From the NCBI GenBank assembly GCA_003062205.1, contig PQCP01000086.1, forward strand, positions 1 to 53,063: 53,063 bases of DNA, in the 5' to 3' direction. Origin of the DNA: Candidatus Sedimenticola endophacoides. Lineage in GTDB: Bacteria; Pseudomonadota; Gammaproteobacteria; Chromatiales; Chromatiaceae. Position 1 is the stretch's first letter; every line of letters starts with the position of its first letter. Under the pieces are notes generated by a model. That model worked only from the letters and a program-made list of their open reading frames with translations, ran no database searches and was not told the origin of the DNA. The translations under genes were made by a program, and so were the position numbers. This document shows, piece after piece, positions 30,700 through 39,991 of this stretch.

Positions 30700-30823
30700 G
30701 CTCGCTCTCTCTCGTGTGGTCAAACGGAAGGCGCCGCTTGTGCGGTGCACTATTAGACCAGCACCGGCCCGGGATTGAAATACCATCCGCCACTTTTCCG
30801 CCCATGCGGCCAGCGGTGGAGAC

Positions 30824-31336
30824 TCACCGGCAGGGTTCGAGATCCTGTGGCGGGAGCGCGGCGACCAGTGCATCCAGCCTCCCCCGCCCCGGGATAACAA
30901 AGTCGCCTGGAAGCAGCTCGCGCAGGGGATGAAGGACGAATCCGCGCTGGTGCAGGCCGGGGTGCGGCACCTGAAGCTCCGGGGTGTCGATCACCAACCC
31001 GGCGTAGAGCAGGATATCCAGGTCGAGGGTACGCGCCCCCCAGCGGCGGCGGCGCACCCGGTGATGGCCCTGCTCGATCCCCTGCAGGGCTTGCAGCAGC
31101 GGTAGCGGATCGAGCCCGGTCTCCAGCGCCGCCACCGCATTGATGTAATCAGGCTGATCCTGTGGCCCCATGGGCCTGCTGTGATAGAGGCGCGAGCGGG
31201 CCCGAAGCCTGGTTTGGGGAAGGGCATCCAACTCATCGAAGGCGCGTCGCACCTGCTCCACGGGGGATTCGAGATTGCTGCCAAGACCGATATGGGCGAT
31301 GCGCCTGGCGCCGCACCCTCCCGGATCACTCTCCAT
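30824..31336 (-). CDS. folK: 2-amino-4-hydroxy-6-hydroxymethyldihydropteridine diphosphokinase
   Basis: 170 aa; pyrophosphorylates the pterin in folate synthesis. GLGSNLESPVEQVRRAF, LYHSRPMGPQDQPDYINAV and the signature RRRRWGARTLDLDILLY are present, ending in VPHPGLHQRGFVLHPL. The chosen ATG (31336) lies inside the last codons of pcnB, an 11-bp overlap that suggests coupled translation. Confidence 0.94.
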   Translation of the reverse strand: MESDPGGCGARRIAHIGLGSNLESPVEQVRRAFDELDALPQTRLRARSRLYHSRPMGPQDQPDYINAVAALETGLDPLPLLQALQGIEQGHHRVRRRRWGARTLDLDILLYAGLVIDTPELQVPHPGLHQRGFVLHPLRELLPGDFVIPGRGRLDALVAALPPQDLEPCR

Positions 31337-32633
31337 GCGGGGGCTGGCCGGAGGGCTTGCGGCGACGGCGACGACGACGGCGACGCTTGCCCTCAGTGCC
31401 GCCTTCGCCCTGCTTGGCCATGTGATCGCGCTCCTCGCCGTTGACCTCCTGGAAGCGGGTCCACCACTGTGCCAGTTCCGGATCGATCTCCCCCGCTTCG
31501 GCCCGCAGCAGCAGAAAATCGTAAGCGGCACGGAACCGGGGGTGGGTCAGCAGGCGGTGGGGGCGCTTTCCGGAGCGGTGCAGAAAACGGTGCTGCAGGC
31601 TCCAGATCTCACGCATGGGGAGGCTGAAGCGCTTCGGTATGGAGATGTGGCGGGACTGGCGATAGACCATCTCGGAGCCAGCCTCCTGCATGGCCGCCAG
31701 CGGCGACTGCCCCGCACCCAACAGCTCATCGGAGAAGCGGCGCACCGGCTCCCACAGCAGCACCGCGAACAGAAAGGCCGGCGTTACCGGCTTGCCTTCG
31801 CGGATGCGCAGGTCGGTGTTCGCCATTCCCCGGTTGACGAAGGTGATGGGGAAGTCGTGCTCCTCGTGGCTGAGAGACTCCTCGGTCTCGGGAAAGAGCT
31901 CACCGAAAAGGTCATAGTGGCGCAGCTTCTCGAAGGTCTCCAGGGCCATGCCGCCCATGAACAGCTTCAGCACCTCCTCGAACAGACGGGCTGCCGGGAC
32001 CCCCTGCAACAGCGCTCCCAGCTCGAATATCGGCCGTTCGCACGCGGGATTGATCACAAAACCGAGCTTGGCGGCAAAGCGCACCGCCCGCAGCATCCGC
32101 ACCGGGTCCTCACGATACCGGGTCTCGGGGTCGCCGAGCAGGCGCAGGACACCCGCCTGCAGATCCTGCATGCCGCCAGCGTAATCGATAACGGAAAAAT
32201 CGGCGATGTTGTAGTAGAGGGCGTTGACCGTGAAATCCCGGCGCAGGGCATCCTCCTCGATGGTGCCATAGACGTTATCGCGCACCAGCATACCGTTATC
32301 GAGTTCCCGGTCACCCTCGTCGGCCGGGTCCCGCATGCTGCGAAAGGTCGCCACCTCAATGATCTCGCGGCCGAAATGGATATGGGCGAGACGGAAACGC
32401 CGCCCGATCAGGCGGCAGTTGCGAAACACACCCCTCACCTGCTCGGGGGTGGCGTCGGTGGCCACATCGAAGTCCTTCGGTTCACGCCCCAGCAACAGAT
32501 CGCGTACCCCGCCGCCAACCAGATGCGCCTGATAGCCCGCATCCCGGAGACGGTAGAGCACCTTCAATGCGCTATCGCTGATGTTGGCCCGACTGATAAT
32601 GTGATCCGGGCGCGCTGTAATGACCGGCGTAAT
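31326..32633 (-). CDS. pcnB: Poly(A) polymerase I, probable AUU start codon
   Basis: Adds 3' poly(A) tails to RNAs and promotes their decay. The nucleotidyltransferase core LVGGGVRDLLLGREPKDFDVATDATPEQV, RRFRLAHIHFG, RRDFTVNALYY and YREDPVRMLRAVRFAAKLG are present, and a highly basic C-terminal tail (KRRRRRRRRRKPSG) binds RNA. No ATG, GTG or TTG lies at the position where family members start. An AAGGGA motif (32643-32648) is followed by ATC ATC ATT, and the ATT at 32633-32631 sits 9 nt downstream. E. coli pcnB is known to start at AUU, so I place the start there (435 aa). The only upstream ATG in frame (32768) falls beyond the tRNA promoter on the other strand and is implausible. Confidence 0.85.
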   Translation of the reverse strand: MTPVITARPDHIISRANISDSALKVLYRLRDAGYQAHLVGGGVRDLLLGREPKDFDVATDATPEQVRGVFRNCRLIGRRFRLAHIHFGREIIEVATFRSMRDPADEGDRELDNGMLVRDNVYGTIEEDALRRDFTVNALYYNIADFSVIDYAGGMQDLQAGVLRLLGDPETRYREDPVRMLRAVRFAAKLGFVINPACERPIFELGALLQGVPAARLFEEVLKLFMGGMALETFEKLRHYDLFGELFPETEESLSHEEHDFPITFVNRGMANTDLRIREGKPVTPAFLFAVLLWEPVRRFSDELLGAGQSPLAAMQEAGSEMVYRQSRHISIPKRFSLPMREIWSLQHRFLHRSGKRPHRLLTHPRFRAAYDFLLLRAEAGEIDPELAQWWTRFQEVNGEERDHMAKQGEGGTEGKRRRRRRRRRKPSGQPPHGE

Positions 32634-32729
32634 GATGATTCTTCCCTTGAACAGCCTGCGTCGCAGACGTAAACAGATACCTTGAAGGCGGGGATTATAC
32701 AGCCGTTGAAGAAAAATAGCCTTACCTAC

Positions 32730-32757
32730 TTGTGATGGTCGTTTTCTTGCGTATAAT
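32730..32757 (+). promoter_or_regulatory. Sigma-70 promoter of the tRNA-Glu gene
   Basis: A consensus -10 TATAAT at 32752-32757 is preceded at 16 bp by TTGTGA (32730-32735) as -35. Transcription would start near 32764, about 10 nt before the mature tRNA. A GC-rich GCGTCGC follows the -10, resembling a stringent-control discriminator of stable RNA genes. Confidence 0.75.
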
Positions 32758-32774
32758 ACGCGTCGCAAGTGAAT

Positions 32775-32849
32775 GCTCCGTTCGTCTAGCGGTTAGGACG
32801 CTGGCCTCTCACGCCGGTAACAGGGGTTCGATTCCCCTACGGAGTACCA
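32775..32849 (+). tRNA. tRNA-Glu (anticodon CUC), CCA encoded
   Basis: 75 nt including the 3' CCA. The acceptor stem GCTCCGT pairs with ACGGAGT (with a G-U first pair). The D-arm, the anticodon stem CTGGC/GCCGG with loop CTCTCAC (anticodon CTC, codon GAG), and the T-arm CAGGG-GTTCGAT-TCCCCT can all be drawn. It is a single tRNA with its own promoter and terminator. The CUC isoacceptor is in addition to the UUC form that every bacterium needs. Confidence 0.95.
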
Positions 32850-32859
32850 TATAAACGAA

Positions 32860-32890
32860 GGCTCGGAACCCTGTGTTCCGAGCCTTTTTT
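32860..32890 (+). terminator. Rho-independent terminator of tRNA-Glu
   Basis: Perfect 10-bp stem GGCTCGGAAC / GTTCCGAGCC with a 5-nt loop followed by six T residues, 10 nt after the tRNA 3' end. Confidence 0.93.
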
Positions 32891-32994
32891 ATTTGAGGGT
32901 ATGTCCCGGCGACGGCCTTTATGCACGGCAGTTTCCGGAACAACTTGTTTTCGTTCGGCAATGCCCGTGACCGGTAGCCCCGGACACCACCCGT

Positions 32995-34044
32995 TCAGCC
33001 CTCCCGCCCCCCGCCACGCAGCGCTTCGAGCTTGTCCAGCGCGGCCCCGCCGGTGATCGTGTCGCGGGCCTTGGCGATGCCGCTCTCCAGGGAGTCGCTG
33101 CCGCCGCCCAGTTGAATACGCAATCCCGCGTTGAACAGCAGGGCGTCGAGGTGGCGCTCGTCACCGCCCAGTGCGGCCTCCACCAGGGCGGCGGACTGGG
33201 CCGGGGTTTCACACGGATGGTGTTTCGCCTCCTTCAGTCCGAAGTCGCCCGGGGCCAGGGTGTATTTCTCGATCCGGCCCTCGTGGTACTCGGCCACCGG
33301 GGCGGGCGCGAGGGGCAGTTCGTCCCCCCCGTCCAGCCCCTGGACCACCAGCACCCGCTCCTGCCCGCGCGTTCCGGCCGCCTGGGCGAAACGCTCCAGG
33401 AACGACTCGTGGGCGGCGCCGATCAGGGAGCGGCGCGCACGCGCCGGGTTGAGCATCACCTCGCAGGCGTGCAGAAAAGAGCGGTAGAAGAGGCTCTGGC
33501 GCAGGGGCTTGAGCCGTTCCACCCCATGCAGGTAGCGGCTGGCGTGCAGGTGTCCGAAGCCCATGCGTTCAATATCGGAACACACCTGATCCGGCTCACG
33601 GGCGGCCGGTACCCCCAGCGCCTCCAGCAACCGGGCGTTGGTTACCCCGTCCTTGGGGGGCAGGCCGCTGTTCGAGTGCAGCACCACCGGCACCCCGGCG
33701 GCGGCGGCGACGATGGCCGCGGGGACACTGAGATTAAGGGCCTTCTTGCGGCCGTCGTAAGGACCGTTGCAGTTGATCAGTCCCCGCGCCGCCGGTTCGA
33801 TCAGGGTCGCGGCGGATTCCATGGCGTCGAGGAACCCCATCATCTCCTCGACCCGCGTGCCCTTGAAACGCATGGCGGTGAGAAAGGCCCCGATCTGCAC
33901 GGGATGCGCCTCGTCGCTGAACAGGAATGCCAGCGCCTCGCGGGCCTGCTCCCGGGTCATGTCCCTGGCCCCATGGCGCCCCTTGGCGGTTGCGATCAAC
34001 CGTTTGCGAAACCGCTCTCCGGCGTCACTGCTAAAGCTCTGCAT
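32995..34044 (-). CDS. ybiB: YbiB/TrpD2-like glycosyltransferase family 3 protein
   Basis: 349 aa related to anthranilate phosphoribosyltransferase (TrpD). N-terminal helical domain MTREQAREALAFLFSDEAHPVQIGAFLTAMRFKG, then a phosphoribosyltransferase-like core (PAAIVAAAAGVPVVLHSNSGLPPKDGVTNARLLEALG). The PRPP-binding glycine-rich loop of true TrpD (GTGGD) reads NGPYDGRKK here, as in TrpD2/YbiB, which bind nucleic acids in E. coli rather than making tryptophan. It starts 3 nt after the end of the upstream haem-oxygenase-like gene, so the two form an operon. Confidence 0.85.
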   Translation of the reverse strand: MQSFSSDAGERFRKRLIATAKGRHGARDMTREQAREALAFLFSDEAHPVQIGAFLTAMRFKGTRVEEMMGFLDAMESAATLIEPAARGLINCNGPYDGRKKALNLSVPAAIVAAAAGVPVVLHSNSGLPPKDGVTNARLLEALGVPAAREPDQVCSDIERMGFGHLHASRYLHGVERLKPLRQSLFYRSFLHACEVMLNPARARRSLIGAAHESFLERFAQAAGTRGQERVLVVQGLDGGDELPLAPAPVAEYHEGRIEKYTLAPGDFGLKEAKHHPCETPAQSAALVEAALGGDERHLDALLFNAGLRIQLGGGSDSLESGIAKARDTITGGAALDKLEALRGGGREG

Positions 34045-34047
34045 GAT

Positions 34048-35301
34048 TCACTCCCCCTGGGAAAAGACGAATGGCAGGGTTTGGCTGCCTCGATAGGCTA
34101 CGCCGCCGATCACACGGTCCGGCGCCACCTGGGCGCGCGCCTCGATCAGGGCATCGGCGATACGCCGGTCGCGCAGATGGTACTCTGGGGCCAGCGCAAT
34201 CTCACCGAGGGCGGGGCAATCCGCTCCGAAGATGTGCCGGTAGAGATCGCCCATCATGGCGTGGCGGCTCGCCATCAGGGTATTGGTCGCCTGCTTGATC
34301 CGCGCCAGCGCGTCGTCCTCATGGTTGAAAAAGCTGGTGATCAGCATCACCGAAATGGCGTGCAGAACATCGTACTGCACATGCGCGATGAAGACGATGA
34401 GATGGCGCTGGGTAAGCGGCGCCCGGTTACGCCATCCCCAGCGAATCATGCCGCCGAGCAACAGGCTGAAAAACTCGGGAACCCCCCACTCCATGCCCAG
34501 CCCCACAGAGGCGAGCGCCTCTACCGTGGTGAAGCGTGGGTCGCCCGCCAGCAGCCGCTGGGTGAGCACATTGTCGGCGACCCCCGGCAGCATCGCCACG
34601 TCCTGCTCCTGAAACGTCACGCCCAGTCCGTCGAAAAGATTTCGGTACATGACGATATGGGTGGTGGAGCCCAGCAGCCCATGCAGTTCGGGGTAATCCT
34701 CCACCGCATGGGTACCGACTCCGTATTCGTCCGCCAGCAGTTGGGCCAGCACGATCTGGGCGAGTTCGGAGACCCGTTCATTCAGACACCCATAGGGCAA
34801 CGGCATGACCCCGGAGAAACGGCCCAGTGCAAGGGCGACGCATTGGCGGGTATTCTTCACCTGATTGAAGTAGTGCTTGGCGAAGAGGGTAAGCTCGTCG
34901 GCGTTGAAGTCACCCTCGAAGATACGAAGAAAAAAGGGGTGGCGCCACACCGGGTGGTCCATGACGTGGTTATGCAGGTCGATGAACAGCTCGCGCAGCG
35001 CGCCGGGGCGAAACAGCGCCAGCTCGGAAAAGCGGTTATGCGGCTCTTTTTCGGCGATCTCGCGCAACTCCCCGAGCAGCCGATTGAGCGGATTTCCCGG
35101 CTCCTCCAGTTGTGCGATGACGCGCAGAAAATCCTGCTGCTGACTGCGCTTGAACGCCGCCAATACCTCTTCGGCGCCCATCGACAGCAACTGCTCCATG
35201 GGATGCACGCCGGTATTCAGCACCGGGGTTCCATCGGGGAGCAGGGTGAGCAGATCGGAGTAGGCGCCGCCCTGGCCCGGGGCGTGGGTTTGTTCAGACA
35301 T
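34048..35301 (-). CDS. Haem-oxygenase-like iron-containing redox enzyme family protein
   Basis: 417 aa, mostly alpha-helical. The C-terminal two thirds resemble the haem-oxygenase-like (Haem_oxygenase_2 / PqqC-TENA superfamily) fold, with candidate metal ligands in LFAKHYFNQVKNTRQCVALALG, LADEYGVGTHAVEDYPELH and IVFIAHVQYDVLHAISVML. Relatives include di-iron N-oxygenases and desaturases and also proteins of unknown role. The start ATG 35301 gives the conserved-looking N terminus; the longer frame to 35466 is unlikely. It is paired with ybiB. I cannot assign a substrate. Confidence 0.7.
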   Translation of the reverse strand: MSEQTHAPGQGGAYSDLLTLLPDGTPVLNTGVHPMEQLLSMGAEEVLAAFKRSQQQDFLRVIAQLEEPGNPLNRLLGELREIAEKEPHNRFSELALFRPGALRELFIDLHNHVMDHPVWRHPFFLRIFEGDFNADELTLFAKHYFNQVKNTRQCVALALGRFSGVMPLPYGCLNERVSELAQIVLAQLLADEYGVGTHAVEDYPELHGLLGSTTHIVMYRNLFDGLGVTFQEQDVAMLPGVADNVLTQRLLAGDPRFTTVEALASVGLGMEWGVPEFFSLLLGGMIRWGWRNRAPLTQRHLIVFIAHVQYDVLHAISVMLITSFFNHEDDALARIKQATNTLMASRHAMMGDLYRHIFGADCPALGEIALAPEYHLRDRRIADALIEARAQVAPDRVIGGVAYRGSQTLPFVFSQGE

Positions 35302-35595
35302 AGGAGCGTCCAGGTTGGCCGGATGGGGTCTATTCGGGCCGCCACCGGGAAGTGGCAGGCGGTCCCCAGTCGCCGGGCGTCCATCCGCTTGCCCACCCTT
35401 GCGACCGAACGGTTCTTGACCTGTATCAAGGATAATTGTGGCGCATTGTGTCCGAGGCGCCCCCAAAACTCAAGAGCGGGAGACCTCGGAAAAGATGGGG
35501 TGAAACGTGCTGTGACGGGGCGGATTCAGTGAAGCCGTGACGGATAAAACCCACGCCGGGTGAAGGGGCACGGACCGGGGGCGCTCACTGACCGC

Positions 35596-37569
35596 TCAGA
35601 CCGACCCTGCGTCCGCCGCCTGCGCCTCGGCCTGCTCCATGAGCGCGACAATACGCTGCGACAGGGGCTCCACCCGGAAATAGAGCTCCTCGGCAAGCTC
35701 TGTGTTACCGCTGTTTTTGGCCTCGATAATGGCCCGGATCAGCTTATGCAATTCGAGGTGAGGCGCTTCGATCTCGCGCATGGCGGGGATATCGCCGAAA
35801 CGATGCAGCCCGTCTGAGTAGTACCAGCGGCCGAATTCACAGTGGGTGTGTGATGCGGCCTGGTCCGCTGTGAGCATGGTCTCGTTGTTGAGAAAGGCAC
35901 GCAACCGCACCTTCCAGTTCTGATGCTTCGATTTCGCCGATTCGAGGTCGAGCATCCGTCCCCCGAGCTGGAACTGCATGATGCGCCCCTGCAGCGCCTC
36001 CACCTCTTCGGTCAGGTGAATGGTCGCCTTGTCCGTGGCCTCGGCACCGCTGGCGGTGTTCTTGGCCAGATCGGCGATGCAGTTGAGATTCGATCCGACC
36101 TCGGCGGTAACCGCAGCCTGCTCTTCGGTGGCGCTGGCGATCTGGGTGTTGAAGTCCCTGATCACCGCCACCGATGCCGAGATCGAGTCGAGCAGTTCAC
36201 CGGCACGGGTTGCCTTTTTCAGGCCATCGTCGGCGCTGGACCGCCCCCGTGCCATCACCGCCACCGCCCTGCCGGTGCGCTCCTGCAACCGGGCGATGGC
36301 ATCCTGAATCTGGGTGGTGGCAGCCTGGGTGCGCTGGGCCAGGGTCCGCACCTCGTCCGCCACCACGGCGAACCCCCGGCCCTGATCCCCGGCCCGCGCC
36401 GCCTCGATGGCGGCGTTGAGGGCCAGCAGATTGGTCTGCTCGGCGATGGACTGGATCACCGCCAGCACACTGCCGATCCCCACCGCCTCCTGCTCCAGCT
36501 CCTGGATCACCAGGGCCGCCTGTTCCACCTCCTCCGCCAACTTCTCCATCGCCTGGGAGTTTTCGTTGACCATATGCCGCCCACTCAGCGCCTGATCGTC
36601 GGCCTTGAGCGCGGCATCGGCGGCCCGCGCCGTATTCTCCGCCACCTCGCGCACCGACGCGGCCAACTCGTTGATGGCATTGATCACCAGGTGCGTCTCC
36701 TCCTGCTGCTTGAGCACGGCCCGGTTGGTGTCGTCGGAGACCCGGGACAACTCGGCGAAGGAGGCCGACAACTGCATGCTCGAACCAGCCACACTTTTGA
36801 GCATCCGCTGGATACGCTCCATCAGGTGATTGAAGCTGGCGGCAAGATGGGAGAGTTCGTCATGACCGCGCACGTCGAGCCGTCGGGTCAGGTCCCCCTC
36901 GCCCCTGGAGATCGCCTCGACCTCCCGCATCACATGGCGCAGCGGTCCGGTGATCGCGCGCGCCAGCCACCAGGAGGCGGCCAGCACCAACAGCAGGACC
37001 ACCCCACCTGCCGCCAGCCGATAACGAACCTCCGCGATGAATAGGGACTCCTCCTCCGGAGAGCGCCCGGCGCCGATCACCCACCCCCAGGGCTGAAACC
37101 GCTTCACATAGCTGCGGGTGGGCTGCTCCGTCTCCGGCCAGACGAGATCGATGTAGCCCGCGCCCCGCTTCTTGACCAGGGTGAGCGCCGCCGCGAAGGA
37201 TTGTCCGCCCTCGGCAGCGGGCGCCCCCTCCCGAGGCCCGGGTCCGGTATTCACAAGCAGGACCGGCTGTGAGTCGATGATCCAGACGCCGCGTGTCTGC
37301 CCCTGCGAGAGCCCGCGTATGAGCGCCAGTGCCTGCTCCCGGGCCTTGGTCTCGGAGAGAGCCCCGCCCTGATTCAGGGCATGCTGGGCACTCAGCACCC
37401 GGTGCAGGGTCTCGACCCACTGCGCCATGGCGGCGTCACCGCTCTGGCCCAGATGATCCCGGGTCCGCTCCAGCCCCAGTATCAAACTGGCCACAACGGC
37501 GGATATGGTAATGAGCACAAGCAGGAGGAGCTTGGCGCGAATAGTGAGGCGGGTGATGAATCGGATCAT
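35596..37569 (-). CDS. Methyl-accepting chemotaxis protein with cache sensor and C-terminal CZB domain
   Basis: 657 aa. TM1 at about residues 12-32 ([20 protein letters not shown]), a periplasmic single-cache sensor ([20 protein letters not shown] ... [23 protein letters not shown]), TM2 near 190-210, a HAMP domain, then the signalling domain with hairpin tip [31 protein letters not shown]. The C-terminal CZB zinc-binding domain has His and Cys ligands ([24 protein letters not shown]). CZB chemoreceptors respond to zinc or oxidants such as HOCl. It is an orphan receptor: no che genes are nearby. Confidence 0.9.
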   Translation of the reverse strand: MIRFITRLTIRAKLLLLVLITISAVVASLILGLERTRDHLGQSGDAAMAQWVETLHRVLSAQHALNQGGALSETKAREQALALIRGLSQGQTRGVWIIDSQPVLLVNTGPGPREGAPAAEGGQSFAAALTLVKKRGAGYIDLVWPETEQPTRSYVKRFQPWGWVIGAGRSPEEESLFIAEVRYRLAAGGVVLLLVLAASWWLARAITGPLRHVMREVEAISRGEGDLTRRLDVRGHDELSHLAASFNHLMERIQRMLKSVAGSSMQLSASFAELSRVSDDTNRAVLKQQEETHLVINAINELAASVREVAENTARAADAALKADDQALSGRHMVNENSQAMEKLAEEVEQAALVIQELEQEAVGIGSVLAVIQSIAEQTNLLALNAAIEAARAGDQGRGFAVVADEVRTLAQRTQAATTQIQDAIARLQERTGRAVAVMARGRSSADDGLKKATRAGELLDSISASVAVIRDFNTQIASATEEQAAVTAEVGSNLNCIADLAKNTASGAEATDKATIHLTEEVEALQGRIMQFQLGGRMLDLESAKSKHQNWKVRLRAFLNNETMLTADQAASHTHCEFGRWYYSDGLHRFGDIPAMREIEAPHLELHKLIRAIIEAKNSGNTELAEELYFRVEPLSQRIVALMEQAEAQAADAGSV

Positions 37570-37689
37570 GTGGCGAGACCTGTTCCCAAGGTTCCCGGGG
37601 CGGAATGATGCCCACGGCCGACCCGTGGCTATACACATAGTAGCTCACAAAATGTTCATGAAACTACTTTATATGCGCATCATCCCGTC

Positions 37690-39837
37690 TCAGCCGGCCG
37701 CTCTCCCGCGGCGCCACGCATGAAAACGGGCCGCCCAGGCGAGCAGCCGGCGCGGCTGGTGATCACGCCGCCACTTGCCCGCCACGAATTTCCCGGCCTC
37801 ACTCCAGGTGGGGTAGATGTGGATGGTACCCAGGATCTTGTTCAGGCCGAACCCCTGACGCATCGCGGCGACAAACTCATTGACCAGCTCGGCGGCATGC
37901 TCACCGACAATGGTGGCACCGAGGATCCTGTCCCGCCCCGGTACCGTGAGCACCTTCACGAAGCCCCGCGTCTCTCCGTCGGCAATGGCCCGGTCCAGCT
38001 CCTCCAGCGGATAGACGCTCACCTCGAAGGGCACCCCCTGCTCCACCGCCTCACGTTCGTTGAGTCCGACCCGCCCCACCTCGGGATCGGTGAAGGTGGC
38101 GAAAGGGATCACCGAGTAGTCGGCCCGGAAGCGCTTGAACGGTCCGAACAGGGCATTGACCGCGGCATACCACGCCTGATGGGCGGCGGTGTGGGTGAAC
38201 TGGTAGGGTCCGGCGACATCGCCGCAGGCGTAGATGTTGGGGAAATTGGTCTGCAGGAACCCGTTCACCTCGATGGTACCCCGGTCGCTCAGGCGTACTC
38301 CCAACTCTTCCAGGCCGAAACCGCGGCTGCTGGCCACCCGCCCGACGGCGATCAGCACCTGATCGAATCCGAACTCGACCTCCCCGCCTTGATACTCCGC
38401 GATCAGGCGCTTGCTCCCCTGCTCCTGATGGAACGCCAGCGCCCGGTGTCCGGTCCGGATGTCGATCCCCTCCTCGCGAAAACGCTCCGCCACCAGGGCG
38501 GAGACATCGTCGTCCTCACGAATCAACAGCCGGGGGGCCATCTCAACGATGGTGACCGCGCTGCCGAAGCGGGCGAAGCACTGGGCCAGCTCACAGCCGA
38601 TGGGACCGCCCCCCAGCACCAGCAACCGCCGCGGAAGCGTCCGCAATCGCCAGAGCGTGTCGGAGGTGAGGCAGTCGACCCGCTCCACCCCGGGGATCGG
38701 CGGGATCAGGGGCCGCGCCCCGGTCGCCACGATGATCCCGCGACTGGTCAGACGCTGGCCGTTGACCTCCACCGTGTAGGGATCAACAATGCGCGCCTCA
38801 CCTTGGATCACATCCACCCCAAGAGAGGTGTAGCGCTCCACCGAGTCGTGTGGCGCCACCCGCTCCACCACCGAGCGCACCCGCTCCATGACGCGGGCGA
38901 AATCGACCTCGGCACGGGCATCGGTGAAACCGAAACGCTCGGCACGCCGGAGCTGATCCAGGAAACGGGCCGAACGGATCAGTGCCTTGGAGGGCACGCA
39001 GCCGGTATTGAGGCAGTCGCCGCCCATCCGCCCCTTCTCGATCAGGGTCACCCCGGCCTTCAGGGCGGCGGCGATATAGGCGGCGACCAGTCCGCCGGAG
39101 CCGGCCCCGATCACGATCAGGTTGCGGTCGAAGGTGGTCGGCCGTGTGTAACCGGCAAGGGCCCGGCGGGCCCGAATGGCCCCCAGGGCGCGCCTGGCGA
39201 GCAGTGGGAAAAGCCCCAGCAGGGCGAACGAAAGAACCAGACGCGGAGAGAGAATCCCCGCCAGCGAGTCGAGCCGTCCCAGTTCGGTACCGGCGTTGAT
39301 ATAGACAACGGTCCCCGCCAGCATCCCCACCTGACTGACCCAGGCGAAGGTCCAGGTGCGCATCGGGGTGAGCCCCATCACCAGGTTGATGATGAAAAAG
39401 GGGAAGATCGGCACCAGACGCAGGCCGAACAGGTAGAAGGCGCCGTCGCGCCGGATCCCCTCATTGACCGGCCCCAGCTGCTCCCGGAAGCGTGTCTGAA
39501 CCGCGTTGCGAAGGAGAAAACGGGACGCCAGAAAGGCCAGTGTGGCGCCCAGGGTGGAGGCGAAGGAGACCAGGATCACCCCCCACAGCAGTCCGAACAC
39601 CGCCCCGATCACCAGCGACATCGCCGCCGCTCCGGGCAGGGAGAGCCCGGTCACCGCCACATAGACCAGGAAGAACAGGATGACGGTCTCCACGGGGTTC
39701 TCCCGCAACTGCCCCTGCAGTCCCGCCTGCCGCGCCTTGATCTGCTCCAGGGTCAGGTACTGGCTCAGATCAAAGAGAAAAAAGCCTCCCACCAGAAAGG
39801 CGATGACGATAATCAGGATGACACGGCCCCGGCTCAT
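37690..39837 (-). CDS. VTT (TVP38/TMEM64) membrane domain fused to a pyridine nucleotide-disulfide oxidoreductase
   Basis: 715 aa. Residues 1 to about 230 form a VTT/DedA-like membrane domain (LSLPGAAAMSLVIGAVFGLLWG, FGLRLVPIFPFFIINLVMG). From about 240 a flavoprotein of the mercuric reductase/lipoamide dehydrogenase class follows: GAGSGGLVAAYIAAALKAGV for FAD, redox cysteines in GGDCLNTGCVPSKAL, GGGPIGCELAQCFARFG for NAD(P)H, YACGDVAGPYQFTHTA, and a C-terminal dimerisation domain with GTIHIYPTWSEA. The HP/H active-site pair is altered to IHIYPTWSE. The MerR-type Hg-binding N and C cysteines are absent, so mercury reduction is unlikely. ATG 39837 has GGAG at 6 nt. A membrane-tethered disulfide or quinone reductase is plausible. 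Confidence 0.88.
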   Translation of the reverse strand: MSRGRVILIIVIAFLVGGFFLFDLSQYLTLEQIKARQAGLQGQLRENPVETVILFFLVYVAVTGLSLPGAAAMSLVIGAVFGLLWGVILVSFASTLGATLAFLASRFLLRNAVQTRFREQLGPVNEGIRRDGAFYLFGLRLVPIFPFFIINLVMGLTPMRTWTFAWVSQVGMLAGTVVYINAGTELGRLDSLAGILSPRLVLSFALLGLFPLLARRALGAIRARRALAGYTRPTTFDRNLIVIGAGSGGLVAAYIAAALKAGVTLIEKGRMGGDCLNTGCVPSKALIRSARFLDQLRRAERFGFTDARAEVDFARVMERVRSVVERVAPHDSVERYTSLGVDVIQGEARIVDPYTVEVNGQRLTSRGIIVATGARPLIPPIPGVERVDCLTSDTLWRLRTLPRRLLVLGGGPIGCELAQCFARFGSAVTIVEMAPRLLIREDDDVSALVAERFREEGIDIRTGHRALAFHQEQGSKRLIAEYQGGEVEFGFDQVLIAVGRVASSRGFGLEELGVRLSDRGTIEVNGFLQTNFPNIYACGDVAGPYQFTHTAAHQAWYAAVNALFGPFKRFRADYSVIPFATFTDPEVGRVGLNEREAVEQGVPFEVSVYPLEELDRAIADGETRGFVKVLTVPGRDRILGATIVGEHAAELVNEFVAAMRQGFGLNKILGTIHIYPTWSEAGKFVAGKWRRDHQPRRLLAWAARFHAWRRGRAAG

Positions 39838-39947
39838 ATCCCTCTCCATGTTGTGCCTGTTCCGACACATGATACGCCCTTTCGGTCCCGCCCGCCGGGG
39901 ACCGGGAAAAATGCGCGCCAAAGGCGCGAAAGAGGGCCGGATTGGGG

Positions 39948-39953
39948 TATAAT
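39948..39953 (+). promoter_or_regulatory. Likely -10 element of the valS promoter
   Basis: A perfect TATAAT 39 nt before the valS start. No good -35 lies 16-18 bp upstream, so strength cannot be judged. Confidence 0.5.
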
Positions 39954-39991
39954 CCGCCGTTTTTAGCAACCGCCACAAGTACGAGCGATCC

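Noticed and set aside
32634..32768. Upstream ATG start for pcnB at 32768
   Set aside because: It would add about 45 Arg-rich residues not seen in the family and would run across the tRNA-Glu promoter region; the AUU start with its own AAGGGA fits better.
37690..39837. Mercuric reductase
   Set aside because: The redox cysteine pair is present but the N-terminal HMA domain and the C-terminal vicinal cysteines needed for Hg(II) are missing, and no mer genes are nearby.
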